A DNA stretch of 64,000 nt from Sabulibacter ruber (GCF_017355955.1 NZ_JAFFID010000005.1:1-64000), one strand, 5' to 3'; counted from the first letter of the stretch, positions 25,658 through 34,769 are shown. Numbers and translations: made by a program. Notes: generated from the letters alone by a model not told the origin.

Positions 25658-25991
25658 GCTGTTGCTGGCGATTTGACCGCTGATCCAGTTACTCATGAAC
25701 TTGATTGTTTCATAGCTACCCTCCGTGCGCTCACGGCCGCGGGGCCCCGTCTTCCGCGCTCGCGCTGTACCAGCTTCCTTTGCTCCTTTCAGTCGCAATG
25801 CCTGCGGCACCGGAACCTGCTAAGGCGCTCGCCCGAAAGACTGGAAATAGAGAAAGCGGCAGAAGCAGAAGCTGTGGCGGTGATGGTGGAACCGTAGAGA
25901 CAAGGCACTGCCTTGTCTCCTGCACGCATTGCCTTTCCATGGTTCAAGTCTGTGACTTGGACCTACCATGATGGCAGTTTGAAAAGCCGTG
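25658..25991 (+). repeat. Long composite intergenic repeat, family A, copy 1
   Basis: About 330 bp, found again in reverse orientation at 49386-49723 and in direct orientation at 60437-60775. It contains several palindromes in fixed order, among them gagacaaggca-c-tgccttgtctc and caagtc-tgt-gacttg. Open frames across it run in both directions but differ between copies, so I do not treat them as genes. Confidence 0.85.
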
Positions 25992-26035
25992 CGGCGGTTA
26001 CTTGCCAATTATCTCTGCTGTTTTGGGGCTGGTTT

Positions 26036-26476
26036 TCAGATTCTAGGGGCAAAATCTCGGGTACCGAAGAAGGCCTGGTCCAGGCTGTAGCGGCCGGGGC
26101 CGATGAAAAATAAACTCAGGAACAAAATGGCGGCTTCCAGGGCGTGGGAGAAGGTGTTGAAATCGTCGCCGTCTGAGATGTGTTTGAGGGTGGCTACGGT
26201 CATGGTGCTTAGCAAGAGCAAGGTCATGGGGCGGAAGAACAAGCCTAGCAGCAGGCACAGACCGCCGAATGTTTCGGCGAAGGAGGCCAGGAAGCCGAAG
26301 AACATGGCTCCAAAGGTAATCCCGAAGGTCTCCATGGCACCTCCCACCAGAGCCCACATCTCGGGACCGCCGGTAATCTTTGGCCATCCGTGCAGAAAGA
26401 ACGAAATCCCGATGCCGATGCGGAGTAACAAAAGTCCTTCGTGCTGATAGCGGTAGGTGTTGTTCAGGTAAGCCAT
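26036..26476 (-). CDS. DoxX-family membrane protein
   Basis: A 146-residue protein with four membrane helices and the DoxX pattern GLLLLRIGIGISFFLHGWPK near the N-terminus, then ETFGGLCLLLGLFFRPMTLL and a C-terminal LSLFFIGPGRYSLDQ. Members sit in the inner membrane and have been linked to redox balance and quinone-dependent processes, but the reaction is unknown. The start is placed at MAYLNNTYRYQ; an in-frame Met 26 codons upstream would give an atypical N-terminal tail. Confidence 0.88.
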   Translation of the reverse strand: MAYLNNTYRYQHEGLLLLRIGIGISFFLHGWPKITGGPEMWALVGGAMETFGITFGAMFFGFLASFAETFGGLCLLLGLFFRPMTLLLLSTMTVATLKHISDGDDFNTFSHALEAAILFLSLFFIGPGRYSLDQAFFGTRDFAPRI

Positions 26477-26689
26477 GGGCAGGGTTGAGGTGGTTTTCAG
26501 GGTCCTTTTCAGAAAATACGAAAAAAACGGGCACAGTTGTTCTGGCTCAAGCAACCAATGCTTTGGTACGCTGTCTTTTACTCAGATCATAGAGGATAGG
26601 CTTTCTCTGGACAGCAGCGGTCTGCCCGTAAGGTAGTCTTTGTGCTGGTTTCTGCCTTATTTCTGAACGACCACTTAACCCATCAACTT

Positions 26690-27511
26690 ATGAAAAAAAC
26701 ATTTTCCCTTTTGTTGCTTCTGTGGCTGGTATTGCCTGCTTTGGTTTGGGCCCAGAATACCGTGCCTGCGGCCGATGTAATAGCCAGAATAAACCGTGGG
26801 GAAGCGGTAAAGTATGAGAACGCCACCATCACCGGCGATCTGGATCTGACCCAACTGCAAAACAAAACCCTGAAACAGCACCACGATGCAAAGGAAAAGC
26901 GGGGCCACAAAGAGTACGTGAGCACCGTTACCGCGCCAATATCTTTCGTGAACTGCACGTTCCAGGGAAATGTGCTGGCGTATTACAACTCAAATGACAA
27001 AAACGCCGACGGCCAACCCGACCTGGGAGAAAAGGTCACCGAGGGCGATGTGTACAATACCAACTTTGACAAAGACGTGCGTTTTGAGAATTGCGTGTTT
27101 GAGCAGCGCAGTGCCTTTAAATACACAGAGTTTAAGCAAGAAGCGTCTTTTGCCGGCACCACTTTCCGGAAGGAGGCTTTCTTCAAGTACAGCAAATTTG
27201 CCCAGGGACCCGATTTCAGTAAAGCGAAGTTCAACCAGCAAGCCAACTTCAAATATGTGAAGTTCCCCGAGAAAGTGAGTTTCAACGGCGCCACGTTCCA
27301 GGAGGAGGCTAATTTCAAGTACGCCTCGTTCAGCGGCGGGGCCGATTTTCAGAAGGCAACTTTCAATGGACTGGCCAACCTTAAGTATGCTACGCTCAGT
27401 GATCCTGTGCAATGGAAAGGCGCCTCGTTCAACGGTGGCCAGGACCTGAAATACACATCACTGAACAAAAGCTCGTTCTCTTCCGCCGCTTTGAAAAAGA
27501 TGACCGAGTAA
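26690..27511 (+). CDS. Secreted pentapeptide-repeat protein
   Basis: A 273-residue protein with a Sec signal peptide (KKTFSLLLLLWLVLPALVWA). Residues about 110-265 are made of five-residue repeats with Phe or Leu in the centre and Ala or Ser before it (for example ASFAGTTFRKEAFFKYSKF), arranged as a right-handed quadrilateral helix. The N-terminal part contains ADVIARINRGEAV and ITGDLDLTQL, as in other exported pentapeptide proteins of Bacteroidota. Binding partner unknown. Start at MKKTF is chosen because the upstream extension is not signal-like. Confidence 0.85.
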   Translation: MKKTFSLLLLLWLVLPALVWAQNTVPAADVIARINRGEAVKYENATITGDLDLTQLQNKTLKQHHDAKEKRGHKEYVSTVTAPISFVNCTFQGNVLAYYNSNDKNADGQPDLGEKVTEGDVYNTNFDKDVRFENCVFEQRSAFKYTEFKQEASFAGTTFRKEAFFKYSKFAQGPDFSKAKFNQQANFKYVKFPEKVSFNGATFQEEANFKYASFSGGADFQKATFNGLANLKYATLSDPVQWKGASFNGGQDLKYTSLNKSSFSSAALKKMTE

Positions 27512-27566
27512 TAGCGGTTTCAAGGCTGTTTTGTTCAAAATAGCCTTAAAATAGAAGCATCACTTC

Positions 27567-27611
27567 AAACAAAACAGGCGCGCCGTGTTCATGGGCGCGC
27601 CTGTTTTGTTT
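27567..27611. terminator. Bidirectional terminator between convergent genes
   Basis: A perfect 18-bp stem (27567-27584 with 27594-27611) whose A/T ends serve both directions. A second, weaker hairpin of the common core type lies at 27518-27551. Confidence 0.85.
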
Positions 27612-27643
27612 AAAACTTGTACGGCGTTCTGGTTAAACCTTGT

Positions 27644-28360
27644 TTAGTACAGCATCACCCCGGATACCAGCGTGGAGTTAGGGATGTCATCTACTTTCAA
27701 CTTGGCCCAACGCTGGGCAGGGATTCCGCGCATGTCCAGCACAAAGCTCATTTTCTCGGTCTCAGAAATGGCCACGAAATTGCTTTCGCCGGGGCTCACG
27801 CGGGTAATGTTGAAGCTCTTTTTCACATCCCCGAAGGTGCTGCCAATGCCCACGCCAGTCTGGCTCTTGAACGCCGAGTTCAGTACCGTAATACGCGATA
27901 CTTTGCAGGCATTGCCGGTGCATTCCTGCTCCACGCGCAGATCGGGCCGGCGGCGTTCGCCCAGCACTTCGTAAGCGGTGGTAGTGGTGCCTTCCAGCGT
28001 ATGGTCAATGGTGCGGAGTTTGGTTTCGCCGTAGGCCTTCTTCATTTCCTCTATGGGCATGCCAATTCTCACCATTCCGGCCTGTCCGCTCTGTAGCGTG
28101 AGGTTGAACAGCGGGTTGTTGGAAGAGGGTGGCGTAGAAGCCGTGGACGGAGCGCCCGGCAGCGGCTCTTCTGACATAGGTTCAGAGGCGGCAGGAGCAG
28201 AGCCGTCTGGGCTGGCGGGGCCGGCCTCGGTGGCATCCGTAGATACATCGCCGGCGGCTTCTTCCATCTGGGCCTGGTTGGCGTCGTTTGCGTTGGAGGC
28301 ATCTTGTTTGCAGGCGGCCATGGCCAGCAGCGCGCCCAACAAAAGGGTAGTCTTTTTCAT
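27644..28360 (-). CDS. Lipoprotein with low-complexity linker
   Basis: A 238-residue lipoprotein (signal and lipobox LLGALLAMAAC) followed by an 80-residue stretch of Ala, Pro, Ser, Asp and Glu. The folded C-terminal part (about 95-238) begins SGQAGMVRIGMPIEEMKKAYG. It ends with a strand-rich region holding a Cys pair (EQECTGNACKVSRI), and resembles the periplasmic SmpA-like or DUF domain proteins that monitor lipid or ligand binding, but I cannot name it. Start taken at MKKTTLL; a Met two codons upstream is an alternative. It is divergent from surE. Confidence 0.78.
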   Translation of the reverse strand: MKKTTLLLGALLAMAACKQDASNANDANQAQMEEAAGDVSTDATEAGPASPDGSAPAASEPMSEEPLPGAPSTASTPPSSNNPLFNLTLQSGQAGMVRIGMPIEEMKKAYGETKLRTIDHTLEGTTTTAYEVLGERRRPDLRVEQECTGNACKVSRITVLNSAFKSQTGVGIGSTFGDVKKSFNITRVSPGESNFVAISETEKMSFVLDMRGIPAQRWAKLKVDDIPNSTLVSGVMLY

Positions 28361-28491
28361 CTCCATAAATGTGTTAGCAGGGCATAGGTACTGTTTCTTG
28401 GGGCATAACGCAAGCCCTTTGCCTAAGTTGTCTGTTTCAATTTGGCGATGGCGCGTATACAAACTAATTTGGCCTCAAACTTAGCGTAACT

Positions 28492-29325
28492 ATGAAGAAG
28501 AAGCCCTTGATTTTAGTGTCAAATGACGATGGTATCACCGCCCCCGGTATCCATACCCTGGTGAAGGTGATGCAGAAAATAGGAGAGGTGGTGGTAGTGG
28601 CACCAGATGGGCCTCAGTCTGGTATGGGGCACGCCATCACCATCGGCAATACCCTCCGCCTGGACAGATCGCTGGCTTTCGATGACGTTGAATCCTATGA
28701 ATGCTCCGGCACCCCCGCCGATTGCGTGAAGCTGGCCAAGCACCACGTGCTCAAAAACCGCAAGCCTGATCTGGTAGTGAGCGGCATTAACCACGGCTCC
28801 AACTCCAGCATCAGCGTGCTGTACTCGGGCACCATGTCGGCAGCCATTGAGGCGGCCATTGAAGGTTTGCCCGCCATCGGGTTCTCTCTCTGCGATTACG
28901 GCCACGAGATTGACTTCTCCCATACCGAGGATTACGTGGAACTGATCACCCGCCAGGCCCTGGAGCACGGCATTCCGGCCGGAGTGGCCCTGAACGTGAA
29001 CTTCCCCAAGAAATCTGACCAACCCATTGCGGGCGTAAAAGTTTGCCGCCAAGCCCGCGCCAAGTGGGAGGAAGAGTTTGATGAACGCCTGGATCCGCGC
29101 GGAAGAAGCTATTTCTGGCTCACTGGCAATTTCGTGAACTATGACAAAGGCGAAGACACCGATGAAGCCGCCCTGGCCCAGAACTACGTCTCGGTGGTGC
29201 CTTGCCAGTTTGATATGACCGCCCACCACACCATCAGCCTGCTGAACAACGAGTGGAACCTGAACCCCGAGGTGCAGCCCGCCCCCAGCTCCAAAACCGT
29301 GGAAAGCGGCCGGTCTGAGGGATAA
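28492..29325 (+). CDS. surE: 5'/3'-nucleotidase SurE
   Basis: A 277-residue nucleotidase with the metal-binding N-terminus VSNDDGITAPG (Asp pair), PQSGMGHAITI, and the active-site Asn of VVSGINHGSNSSISV. It dephosphorylates nucleoside monophosphates and short polyphosphates and is usually linked to stress survival. Length is slightly above the 250-265 usual for the family because of a Pro/Ser-rich tail (after about 255). The gene is alone and ends in a very long hairpin shared with the convergent gene. Confidence 0.96.
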   Translation: MKKKPLILVSNDDGITAPGIHTLVKVMQKIGEVVVVAPDGPQSGMGHAITIGNTLRLDRSLAFDDVESYECSGTPADCVKLAKHHVLKNRKPDLVVSGINHGSNSSISVLYSGTMSAAIEAAIEGLPAIGFSLCDYGHEIDFSHTEDYVELITRQALEHGIPAGVALNVNFPKKSDQPIAGVKVCRQARAKWEEEFDERLDPRGRSYFWLTGNFVNYDKGEDTDEAALAQNYVSVVPCQFDMTAHHTISLLNNEWNLNPEVQPAPSSKTVESGRSEG

Positions 29326-29337
29326 CTTGTTTTGAGC

Positions 29338-29398
29338 CTGATTTCACCAAAAGACCCCGGAAACGATTTGCGTTTCCGGGCTCTTTTGGTGAAATCAG
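29338..29398. terminator. Long bidirectional terminator between surE and 29412 gene
   Basis: A 28-bp stem with one mismatch (29338-29365 with 29371-29398) and a 5-base loop. Confidence 0.85.
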
Positions 29399-29411
29399 TT
29401 AGAAAAGTGAA

Positions 29412-30137
29412 TTAGAATATAGAAGCATTTATTGGGATAGCATAGCCTATCGTGAACCGTAGCACATTGCTCTTTTGATCAGCTTTCAAAGGAATCTCAA
29501 CTAGTACTGGTGTCTCGCTAGGAGGAGCCATGTTGAGGGTTAGGGTTTGTTCTTTATACAAGGGTGTCAAGCCTAAACTGTACCGAGCATCTACCTGTAG
29601 GGTGCCAATTCCTACTCGTCTTCCCACGCCCACACCTGCTTGCGCGCTTACTTCCAATCTATTGTTATTATTGAAATCATGCTTACTCTCAACGTCTCCT
29701 GAAGTTTGCTTTCCGGCCAGAGCATAGCCAAGGGCAGGCCCCACATGAACATTTCCTTGCCATTGACCAAAATTCTTAGTCGCCTTAAAGAGAAGAGGTA
29801 GCTCTACATAGTGCATGGTTCTACTGGTTTTGTTAAACCATACTTCTGCTTCAAAAGGGTAGGTGAAAGTAGTGTAAGCCTGTGAAGTGTACTTTTTTTG
29901 CAGGCACAGAATCTCGGGTTGTACAGACAGCCATGGTAGGCGGGAAAGCGGTAGGTTAAGGGCTACTCCTCCCACCAAACCGAACTCGGTAAATTCCCTG
30001 ATTTTATTTCCAAAGGTATTCTCCGATTTATACTTGGTGAAGCTAACTCCGGCTTTAGGAATCAAGGTTGCCTGCGCCTGCGCGGCGCCAATGGTTAAAA
30101 AGAGATAGAAAAGGAAGGCGGTAATTTTTTTGTTCAT
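29412..30137 (-). CDS. Outer-membrane beta-barrel protein (PorT-like)
   Basis: A 241-residue protein with a Sec signal (ending GAAQAQA) and a sequence of amphipathic strands with aromatic ends (SVQPEILCLQKKYTSQAYTT, HYVELPLLFKATKN, VHVGPALGYALAG, VLRFTIGYAIP). This is the pattern of the small 8-strand outer-membrane barrels (Bacteroidota PorT-like family). No ligand can be inferred. It lies between two terminators and so is monocistronic. A+T content is higher than in surE. Confidence 0.82.
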   Translation of the reverse strand: MNKKITAFLFYLFLTIGAAQAQATLIPKAGVSFTKYKSENTFGNKIREFTEFGLVGGVALNLPLSRLPWLSVQPEILCLQKKYTSQAYTTFTYPFEAEVWFNKTSRTMHYVELPLLFKATKNFGQWQGNVHVGPALGYALAGKQTSGDVESKHDFNNNNRLEVSAQAGVGVGRRVGIGTLQVDARYSLGLTPLYKEQTLTLNMAPPSETPVLVEIPLKADQKSNVLRFTIGYAIPINASIF

Positions 30138-30247
30138 GAAAAGGGAAGTAAAGATTGTATAGAATGAGTGGCAAAGTTGATGAAACTAACCCGAAGAATA
30201 TAGAGGTTAGGGGTTCACTAAATGAATTGACCCTTCTTCCATAAATA

Positions 30248-30281
30248 AAAAAGCCTCTCTGTGGTAGCAGAGAGGCTTTTT
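30248..30281 (-). terminator. Terminator of the 30296 gene
   Basis: A perfect 13-bp stem (30248-30260 with 30269-30281), with T run after it on the minus strand. Confidence 0.8.
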
Positions 30282-30295
30282 GTATAGTGAGGTAA

Positions 30296-30592
30296 TTAGT
30301 TCAGGGCTTGGATTTTAGCTTTGTCCAGATTCTCAATGGGGCCGTAGTGGGCTTTCTTGATGGTGATGCCGGCAACCTTCAGCTGAACCTCCACCGGAGC
30401 CAGTTTTTTTGTAAAATCAGAAGAAACTACTTTGCCGTAGAACTCTTTTGCTTCTTTAGAGGCACCTTTCTCAAAGGAGTGAGTAGACAACTTTTTAGTG
30501 ACAGGCAAGCCTGGGATAATCTGGTACGTAGTACAGGTTACCTCATAAGAAGGCAAAAAGGGTTTAATTGCCTTTTTGATCAAGTTTTTCAT
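30296..30592 (-). CDS. Small hypothetical protein
   Basis: A 98-residue basic protein with no signal peptide or membrane segment. It starts MKNLIKKAIKPFLPSYEVTC and contains a single strand-helix-strand segment. Its own terminator follows closely, which supports that it is a real gene. I do not recognise the family. Confidence 0.55.
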   Translation of the reverse strand: MKNLIKKAIKPFLPSYEVTCTTYQIIPGLPVTKKLSTHSFEKGASKEAKEFYGKVVSSDFTKKLAPVEVQLKVAGITIKKAHYGPIENLDKAKIQALN

Positions 30593-30891
30593 GTAAAAGT
30601 TATATAATAGTATAGGTTTAGCGTGAAGTAGACAAATATAGACTTTCTTTAGTCAAAATAAAGTAGTGCAATTCTTGTTTATTCTTATTACCTTCTCTGG
30701 CAATTTCTACTTCAAAAGATTGGGTTTCAGGCGTGTACTACTGATGCGTAGAAAGCCTGAATAGCAGTAAAGTGACAATCTTGTTTTGCCTCTTTCTTGG
30801 GAAAAAGACACGATAAACCGTAATCTTTCAAGTGCGCACCAGAGCCTTGTAGAAATAAACCCTTCAGAGAAGATTGAGCAAACAACTTCTA
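30593..30891. other. Intergenic spacer, A+T-rich
   Basis: No gene seen before the small remnant at 30892. The promoter of the minus-strand 30296 gene must be near 30600-30660. Confidence 0.4.
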
Positions 30892-30963
30892 ATGGTAGAA
30901 GAAGGCAATGTTGATAAAATTGAAGCAGGAATTTATGTTTTAAGGCTAAATGCGAAGAAGTAA
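30892..30963 (+). pseudogene. Possible remnant of a type 9 secretion C-terminal sorting domain
   Basis: A 23-codon reading frame ends in AGIYVLRLNAKK and a stop. This resembles the last strand of type 9 secretion sorting domains (typically ..AGIYIL.V...). The frame opens only 11 codons earlier, after an in-frame stop at 30856-30858, and no body of a protein is left. It may be decayed coding DNA; chance similarity is also possible. Confidence 0.3.
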
Positions 30964-30976
30964 CCCCAAAACGAAG

Positions 30977-31005
30977 AATCCCGCTGATACTGGATCAGCG
31001 GGATT
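30977..31005 (-). terminator. Terminator of the subtilase gene
   Basis: A perfect 12-bp stem (30977-30988 with 30994-31005), downstream of the minus-strand gene. Confidence 0.75.
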
Positions 31006-31032
31006 TTTACATGGATCTTAGCTCAGGCAAGC

Positions 31033-32700
31033 TTAGCTTTTTGTTTTCTTCTGGTTTACGGTTTTCTCGGCCAGAACCAGTGCGTTGTAGGCGTTCACAA
31101 TACCGCCGGTAGCCGATAAATCAGTGAATTTGATTTTCTTCCGGGCCGCCGGATCGTCGCTAGGAGAGTAGGCGGTTTCCTTGGGGTACACCGTAGCCGA
31201 TTTCAAGATCACGTCTTTCAATTCTGCCGCTGTTAACTCTGGGTAATAAGACCACACCAAGGCAGCCACACCGCTCACTACCGGGCTGGAGAAGCTGGTA
31301 CCGTCCATCTTGTTGTACTTGTTTTCCGGGGCCAGGGAAACAATGTCCACGCCAGGGGCGAACAGGTCTACCGTCTGCTTGCCATAGTTGGAGAACACGC
31401 CCACCAAGTCTTTGCCCAGGTTTCTGGAGGTAGCACCCACTTCAATCCAGGTTTTGATCTGGGTTCCGTCTTCCAGTACCCGGCTAGGATAGTGGGTTAC
31501 CTGGTCGTTGTTGGTGGCTTCGTTTCCGGCGGCGTGTACCAGCAACACGTTTTTAGACTCAGCGTATTTCACGGCCTCGTCTACAAACTTCTTCTGCGGC
31601 GAATACCCTTTCCCGAAACTCATGTTGATGATGTTGGCACCGTTGTCTACCGCGTACCGAATAGCCAGGGCAATGTCTTTGTCCCGCTCGTCGCCTTCTG
31701 GTACGGCTCTGATGGCCATGATCTTGATGTCCTCGGCAATACCGTCAATGCCCAGGCTGTTTCCGCGCAGACCCGCAATAAGACCCGCCACAGGGGTGCC
31801 GTGGTTCGGCCGGGGGCCAATCACGTCGTTGTTGCCGTATTTATTGTCAGTGATCACCTCTGGGTTGTCTGAGACAATGGTTCTGGGGTTGAACGCCAGG
31901 TTCAGGTGCTTGTCCAGGTAGGTGTCTACGTGCTCCTTGAATTTGTAGAAGCTCTCGGGGCTTAGTCCACGGCTGGCGGTGCTGAGGGTCCACTCGCGGG
32001 CGCGCATCACGTTCTGATCCGGCGTGGAAATGCGTTTCACATCTTCCAGCGTGTAGGATTTGGTTTTCAGGTGATCGGCCAGAATGCTCTGGCAGGCGAG
32101 CATAGTCTTTTCAAAAGTGGTCAGCGTCTCGCGGGTTTTCTGGTATTTGGCTACCTCCCCGTCGTACTTCTGTTTAATGGCCAGGTACGTTTTGTACTCG
32201 GGCTGCTGGGCCAACGGAACCTGCTCAATAGAGTTAAAGCTCTGGTAGGTTGGGGCCAGTTTTCTGAGCATACGCACGTATTCATACGTCTCGTAGCGGA
32301 TGTTTTCGCCTTTGGCGTTGCCCAGGAAACCCCAGCCGTGCACATCGTCTACGTACCCGTTGTTGTCATCGTCCTGGCCATTGCCGGCTATCTCGTCCTC
32401 ATTGGTCCAGATCTTACCCTTCAGGTCCTCGTGGTAAATGTCAATGCCGGAGTCAATCACGGCTACCACCACGGTTTTCTTGGGTTTCTTGTTAGCCAGC
32501 AGTTCTTTGTAGGCTTTATTCACTGCCGTACCCTGAATTTTGTCTTTCAGGGGGTCCTGGTTCTGCCAGTTCACCAGGCTCTGTTCAAATGCTGTTACTG
32601 ACGGAACCGGATCATCCTGCGCCAAAGCAGGAAACACCGATGCGCCGGTCAGTAATATTCCTAAAGTTGCTCTTATAAAATTCTTCTGAGGTGTTTTCAT
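31033..32700 (-). CDS. S8-family subtilisin-like serine protease
   Basis: A 555-residue secreted protease with signal peptide (about 1-28) and a short propeptide. The catalytic triad is Asp83 (VIDSGIDIYHEDL), His300 (NHGTPVAGLIAG) and Ser469 (DGTSFSSPVVSG). The distance from Asp to His is about 217 residues, far longer than the usual 30-60; the extra part (about 130-275) is mostly helical. No T9SS sorting domain or other C-terminal module is present; the protein ends in a Lys-rich tail. Probably works in the periplasm or outer membrane. Confidence 0.92.
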   Translation of the reverse strand: MKTPQKNFIRATLGILLTGASVFPALAQDDPVPSVTAFEQSLVNWQNQDPLKDKIQGTAVNKAYKELLANKKPKKTVVVAVIDSGIDIYHEDLKGKIWTNEDEIAGNGQDDDNNGYVDDVHGWGFLGNAKGENIRYETYEYVRMLRKLAPTYQSFNSIEQVPLAQQPEYKTYLAIKQKYDGEVAKYQKTRETLTTFEKTMLACQSILADHLKTKSYTLEDVKRISTPDQNVMRAREWTLSTASRGLSPESFYKFKEHVDTYLDKHLNLAFNPRTIVSDNPEVITDNKYGNNDVIGPRPNHGTPVAGLIAGLRGNSLGIDGIAEDIKIMAIRAVPEGDERDKDIALAIRYAVDNGANIINMSFGKGYSPQKKFVDEAVKYAESKNVLLVHAAGNEATNNDQVTHYPSRVLEDGTQIKTWIEVGATSRNLGKDLVGVFSNYGKQTVDLFAPGVDIVSLAPENKYNKMDGTSFSSPVVSGVAALVWSYYPELTAAELKDVILKSATVYPKETAYSPSDDPAARKKIKFTDLSATGGIVNAYNALVLAEKTVNQKKTKS

Positions 32701-33092
32701 ATCACGTTATTTTAGCAAATACCACGCCCATTTTTTGCATGCTGGCAGATTTGCTGATGGGGGAAATGTCTTTCTTTTCCTGAAAAGGTACAAACTTTTC
32801 AGAAACCCAGCGCGGTTTTCGCTCCTGTTTCAAAAGACTGTTCTGTTTTCCACTTGTTTTCTTGAAAACAGCCCCCAAACGGGAATGGGTTCCTGTTTAG
32901 GCAGAGGATGCCCTTGTCCTGTGAATTTTCTGTGGGGTATGAATTTTCTGAAGGTGTTTCTGTGTTCAGGGGAGAGCAGGAAAGCAGTTAGACGGAAAGG
33001 TTCGCAATCAGACTTACTTCTGACAGGCTCTTGCGAAAAGAGCTTCTCCTGGCGCGCTGAAAAAGGCAGCCCGAAACAGGAGAATAATCTTC
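32701..33092. other. Intergenic spacer between divergent genes
   Basis: About 390 bp. It contains half of the common palindromic core (ttgttttcttgaaaacagcc at about 32858-32878). No gene seen; the 133-codon frame across it lacks any recognisable feature. Confidence 0.4.
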
Positions 33093-33100
33093 TATCTTTG
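33093..33100 (+). promoter_or_regulatory. -7 element (TATCTTTG) of the ABC-F gene
   Basis: TAnnTTTG match 22 bp upstream of the start codon; no clear -33 TTG seen. Confidence 0.5.
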
Positions 33101-33122
33101 TGTTCTCAATCTACTACATACC

Positions 33123-34769
33123 ATGATTTCAGTTGATTCGGTCTCCGTTGAGTTCAACGGCGCGGCTCTGTTCAGTAACGTAACCTTTAACATCAATGAA
33201 ACCGACCGGATCGCCCTCATGGGCAAGAACGGGGCCGGTAAATCTACCCTGCTCAAGATCATTGCGGGGGTAAACAAACCTACCAAAGGCAAGGTATCGG
33301 CACCCAAAGACGCGGTGATCGCCTACCTGCCGCAGCACCTGCTCACCAAAGACGAGAGCACCGTATTTGAGGAGGCGTCCAAAGCCTTCGGGAACATCCT
33401 GGAGATGAAAACCCGCATGGACGAGCTCAACACCCAGCTGGAAACCCGCACCGACTACGAGTCTGACGAGTACATGAAGCTCATTGAGGACGTGTCTGAG
33501 CTGAGCGAGAAATACTACTCCATTGAGGAAATCAACTTTGATGCCGAGGTAGAGAAAACTTTGTTAGGTCTGGGCTTCCTGCGTTCTGATTTCACCCGCA
33601 ACACCAGCGAGTTCTCCGGCGGATGGCGCATGCGCATTGAGCTGGCCAAAATCCTGTTGCAGAAACCAGACTTAATCCTGCTGGATGAGCCTACCAACCA
33701 CCTGGACATTGAATCGGTGCAGTGGCTGGAGGATTTCCTCATCAACAACGCCAAGGCCGTGATCGTGATTTCCCACGACAAAACCTTCGTGGACAACATC
33801 ACCAACCGTACCATTGAGGTGACCATGGGCCGTATCTACGACTACAAGGTGCCGTACACCCAATACCTGCAACTGCGCAAAGAGCGCCGGGAGCAGCAGC
33901 AGCGCCAGTACGATGACCAGCAGAAAGAAATCGCCGACATTACCGCGTTTATTGAGCGTTTTAAAGGAACTTACTCTAAAACGCTGCAGGTGCAGTCGCG
34001 CGTGAAGATGCTGGAGAAAATGGAGCTGATTGAGGTAGATGAAGTAGATACCTCGGCCCTTAGCCTAAAATTTCCGCCGGCGCCCCGTTCCGGCAATTAC
34101 CCGGTGATTGTAGAAGAACTTACCAAAAAATACGGCGACCACACTGTGTTTAAAGATGCGTCTCTGACCATTGAGCGCGGCGAGAAAGTGGCCTTTGTGG
34201 GCAAGAACGGCGAGGGTAAATCTACCCTCATCAAAGCCATCATGGGCGAGATTGACTACGAAGGTAAACTGCAACTGGGCCACAACTGCATGGTAGGCTA
34301 CTTCGCGCAGAACCAGGCTTCTTTGCTGGACGAGGATCTGACCATTTTCCAGACCATCGACCAGATTGCCGTAGGTGAGGTGCGTACCAAGATCAAAGAC
34401 ATTCTGGGTGCCTTCATGTTCAGCGGCGATGCCGTGGAGAAGAAAGTGAAAATGCTTTCGGGCGGAGAGAAAACCCGTCTGGCCATGATCAAGTTGTTGT
34501 TGCAGCCGGTGAACCTCTTGATCCTCGATGAGCCTACGAACCACCTGGATATTAAAACCAAGGATATCCTGAAAGACGCGTTGAAAGCTTTTGACGGAAC
34601 CTTGATCCTGGTGTCCCACGACCGTGACTTCCTGGACGGTCTGGCCGAGAAAGTATTTGAGTTCGGGAACAAGCGCATCAGAGAACACTTCGAGGACATC
34701 AACGGCTTCCTGCGCAACAAGAAAATGGAGAACCTGCGTGAAATTGAGCGCAAGGTGGTGACCAACTAA
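33123..34769 (+). CDS. ABC-F family ATPase
   Basis: A 548-residue protein with two ABC domains in tandem and no membrane segments: first Walker A GKNGAGKSTLLK and signature FSGGWRMRIELA, second Walker A GKNGEGKSTLI and signature LSGGEKTRLAMI, both with ILLDEPTNHLDI-type Walker B. A charged linker with RREQQQRQYDDQQKEIAD connects them. ABC-F proteins act on the ribosome, tuning translation or antibiotic resistance, rather than transporting. Subgroup (EttA, Uup, YdiF or resistance type) cannot be told from this. Single gene with promoter and terminator. Confidence 0.94.
   Translation: MISVDSVSVEFNGAALFSNVTFNINETDRIALMGKNGAGKSTLLKIIAGVNKPTKGKVSAPKDAVIAYLPQHLLTKDESTVFEEASKAFGNILEMKTRMDELNTQLETRTDYESDEYMKLIEDVSELSEKYYSIEEINFDAEVEKTLLGLGFLRSDFTRNTSEFSGGWRMRIELAKILLQKPDLILLDEPTNHLDIESVQWLEDFLINNAKAVIVISHDKTFVDNITNRTIEVTMGRIYDYKVPYTQYLQLRKERREQQQRQYDDQQKEIADITAFIERFKGTYSKTLQVQSRVKMLEKMELIEVDEVDTSALSLKFPPAPRSGNYPVIVEELTKKYGDHTVFKDASLTIERGEKVAFVGKNGEGKSTLIKAIMGEIDYEGKLQLGHNCMVGYFAQNQASLLDEDLTIFQTIDQIAVGEVRTKIKDILGAFMFSGDAVEKKVKMLSGGEKTRLAMIKLLLQPVNLLILDEPTNHLDIKTKDILKDALKAFDGTLILVSHDRDFLDGLAEKVFEFGNKRIREHFEDINGFLRNKKMENLREIERKVVTN

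Noticed and set aside
25643..25971. Open frames of 84-88 codons on both strands inside the family A repeat
   Set aside because: Frames are not conserved in the other copies (49386-49723, 60437-60775) and run in several frames on both strands, as expected for G+C-rich palindromic DNA.
32735..33136. 133-codon frame between subtilase and ABC-F genes
   Set aside because: Covers the divergent promoter region including the -7 element, has no recognisable domain and contains a palindromic core fragment.
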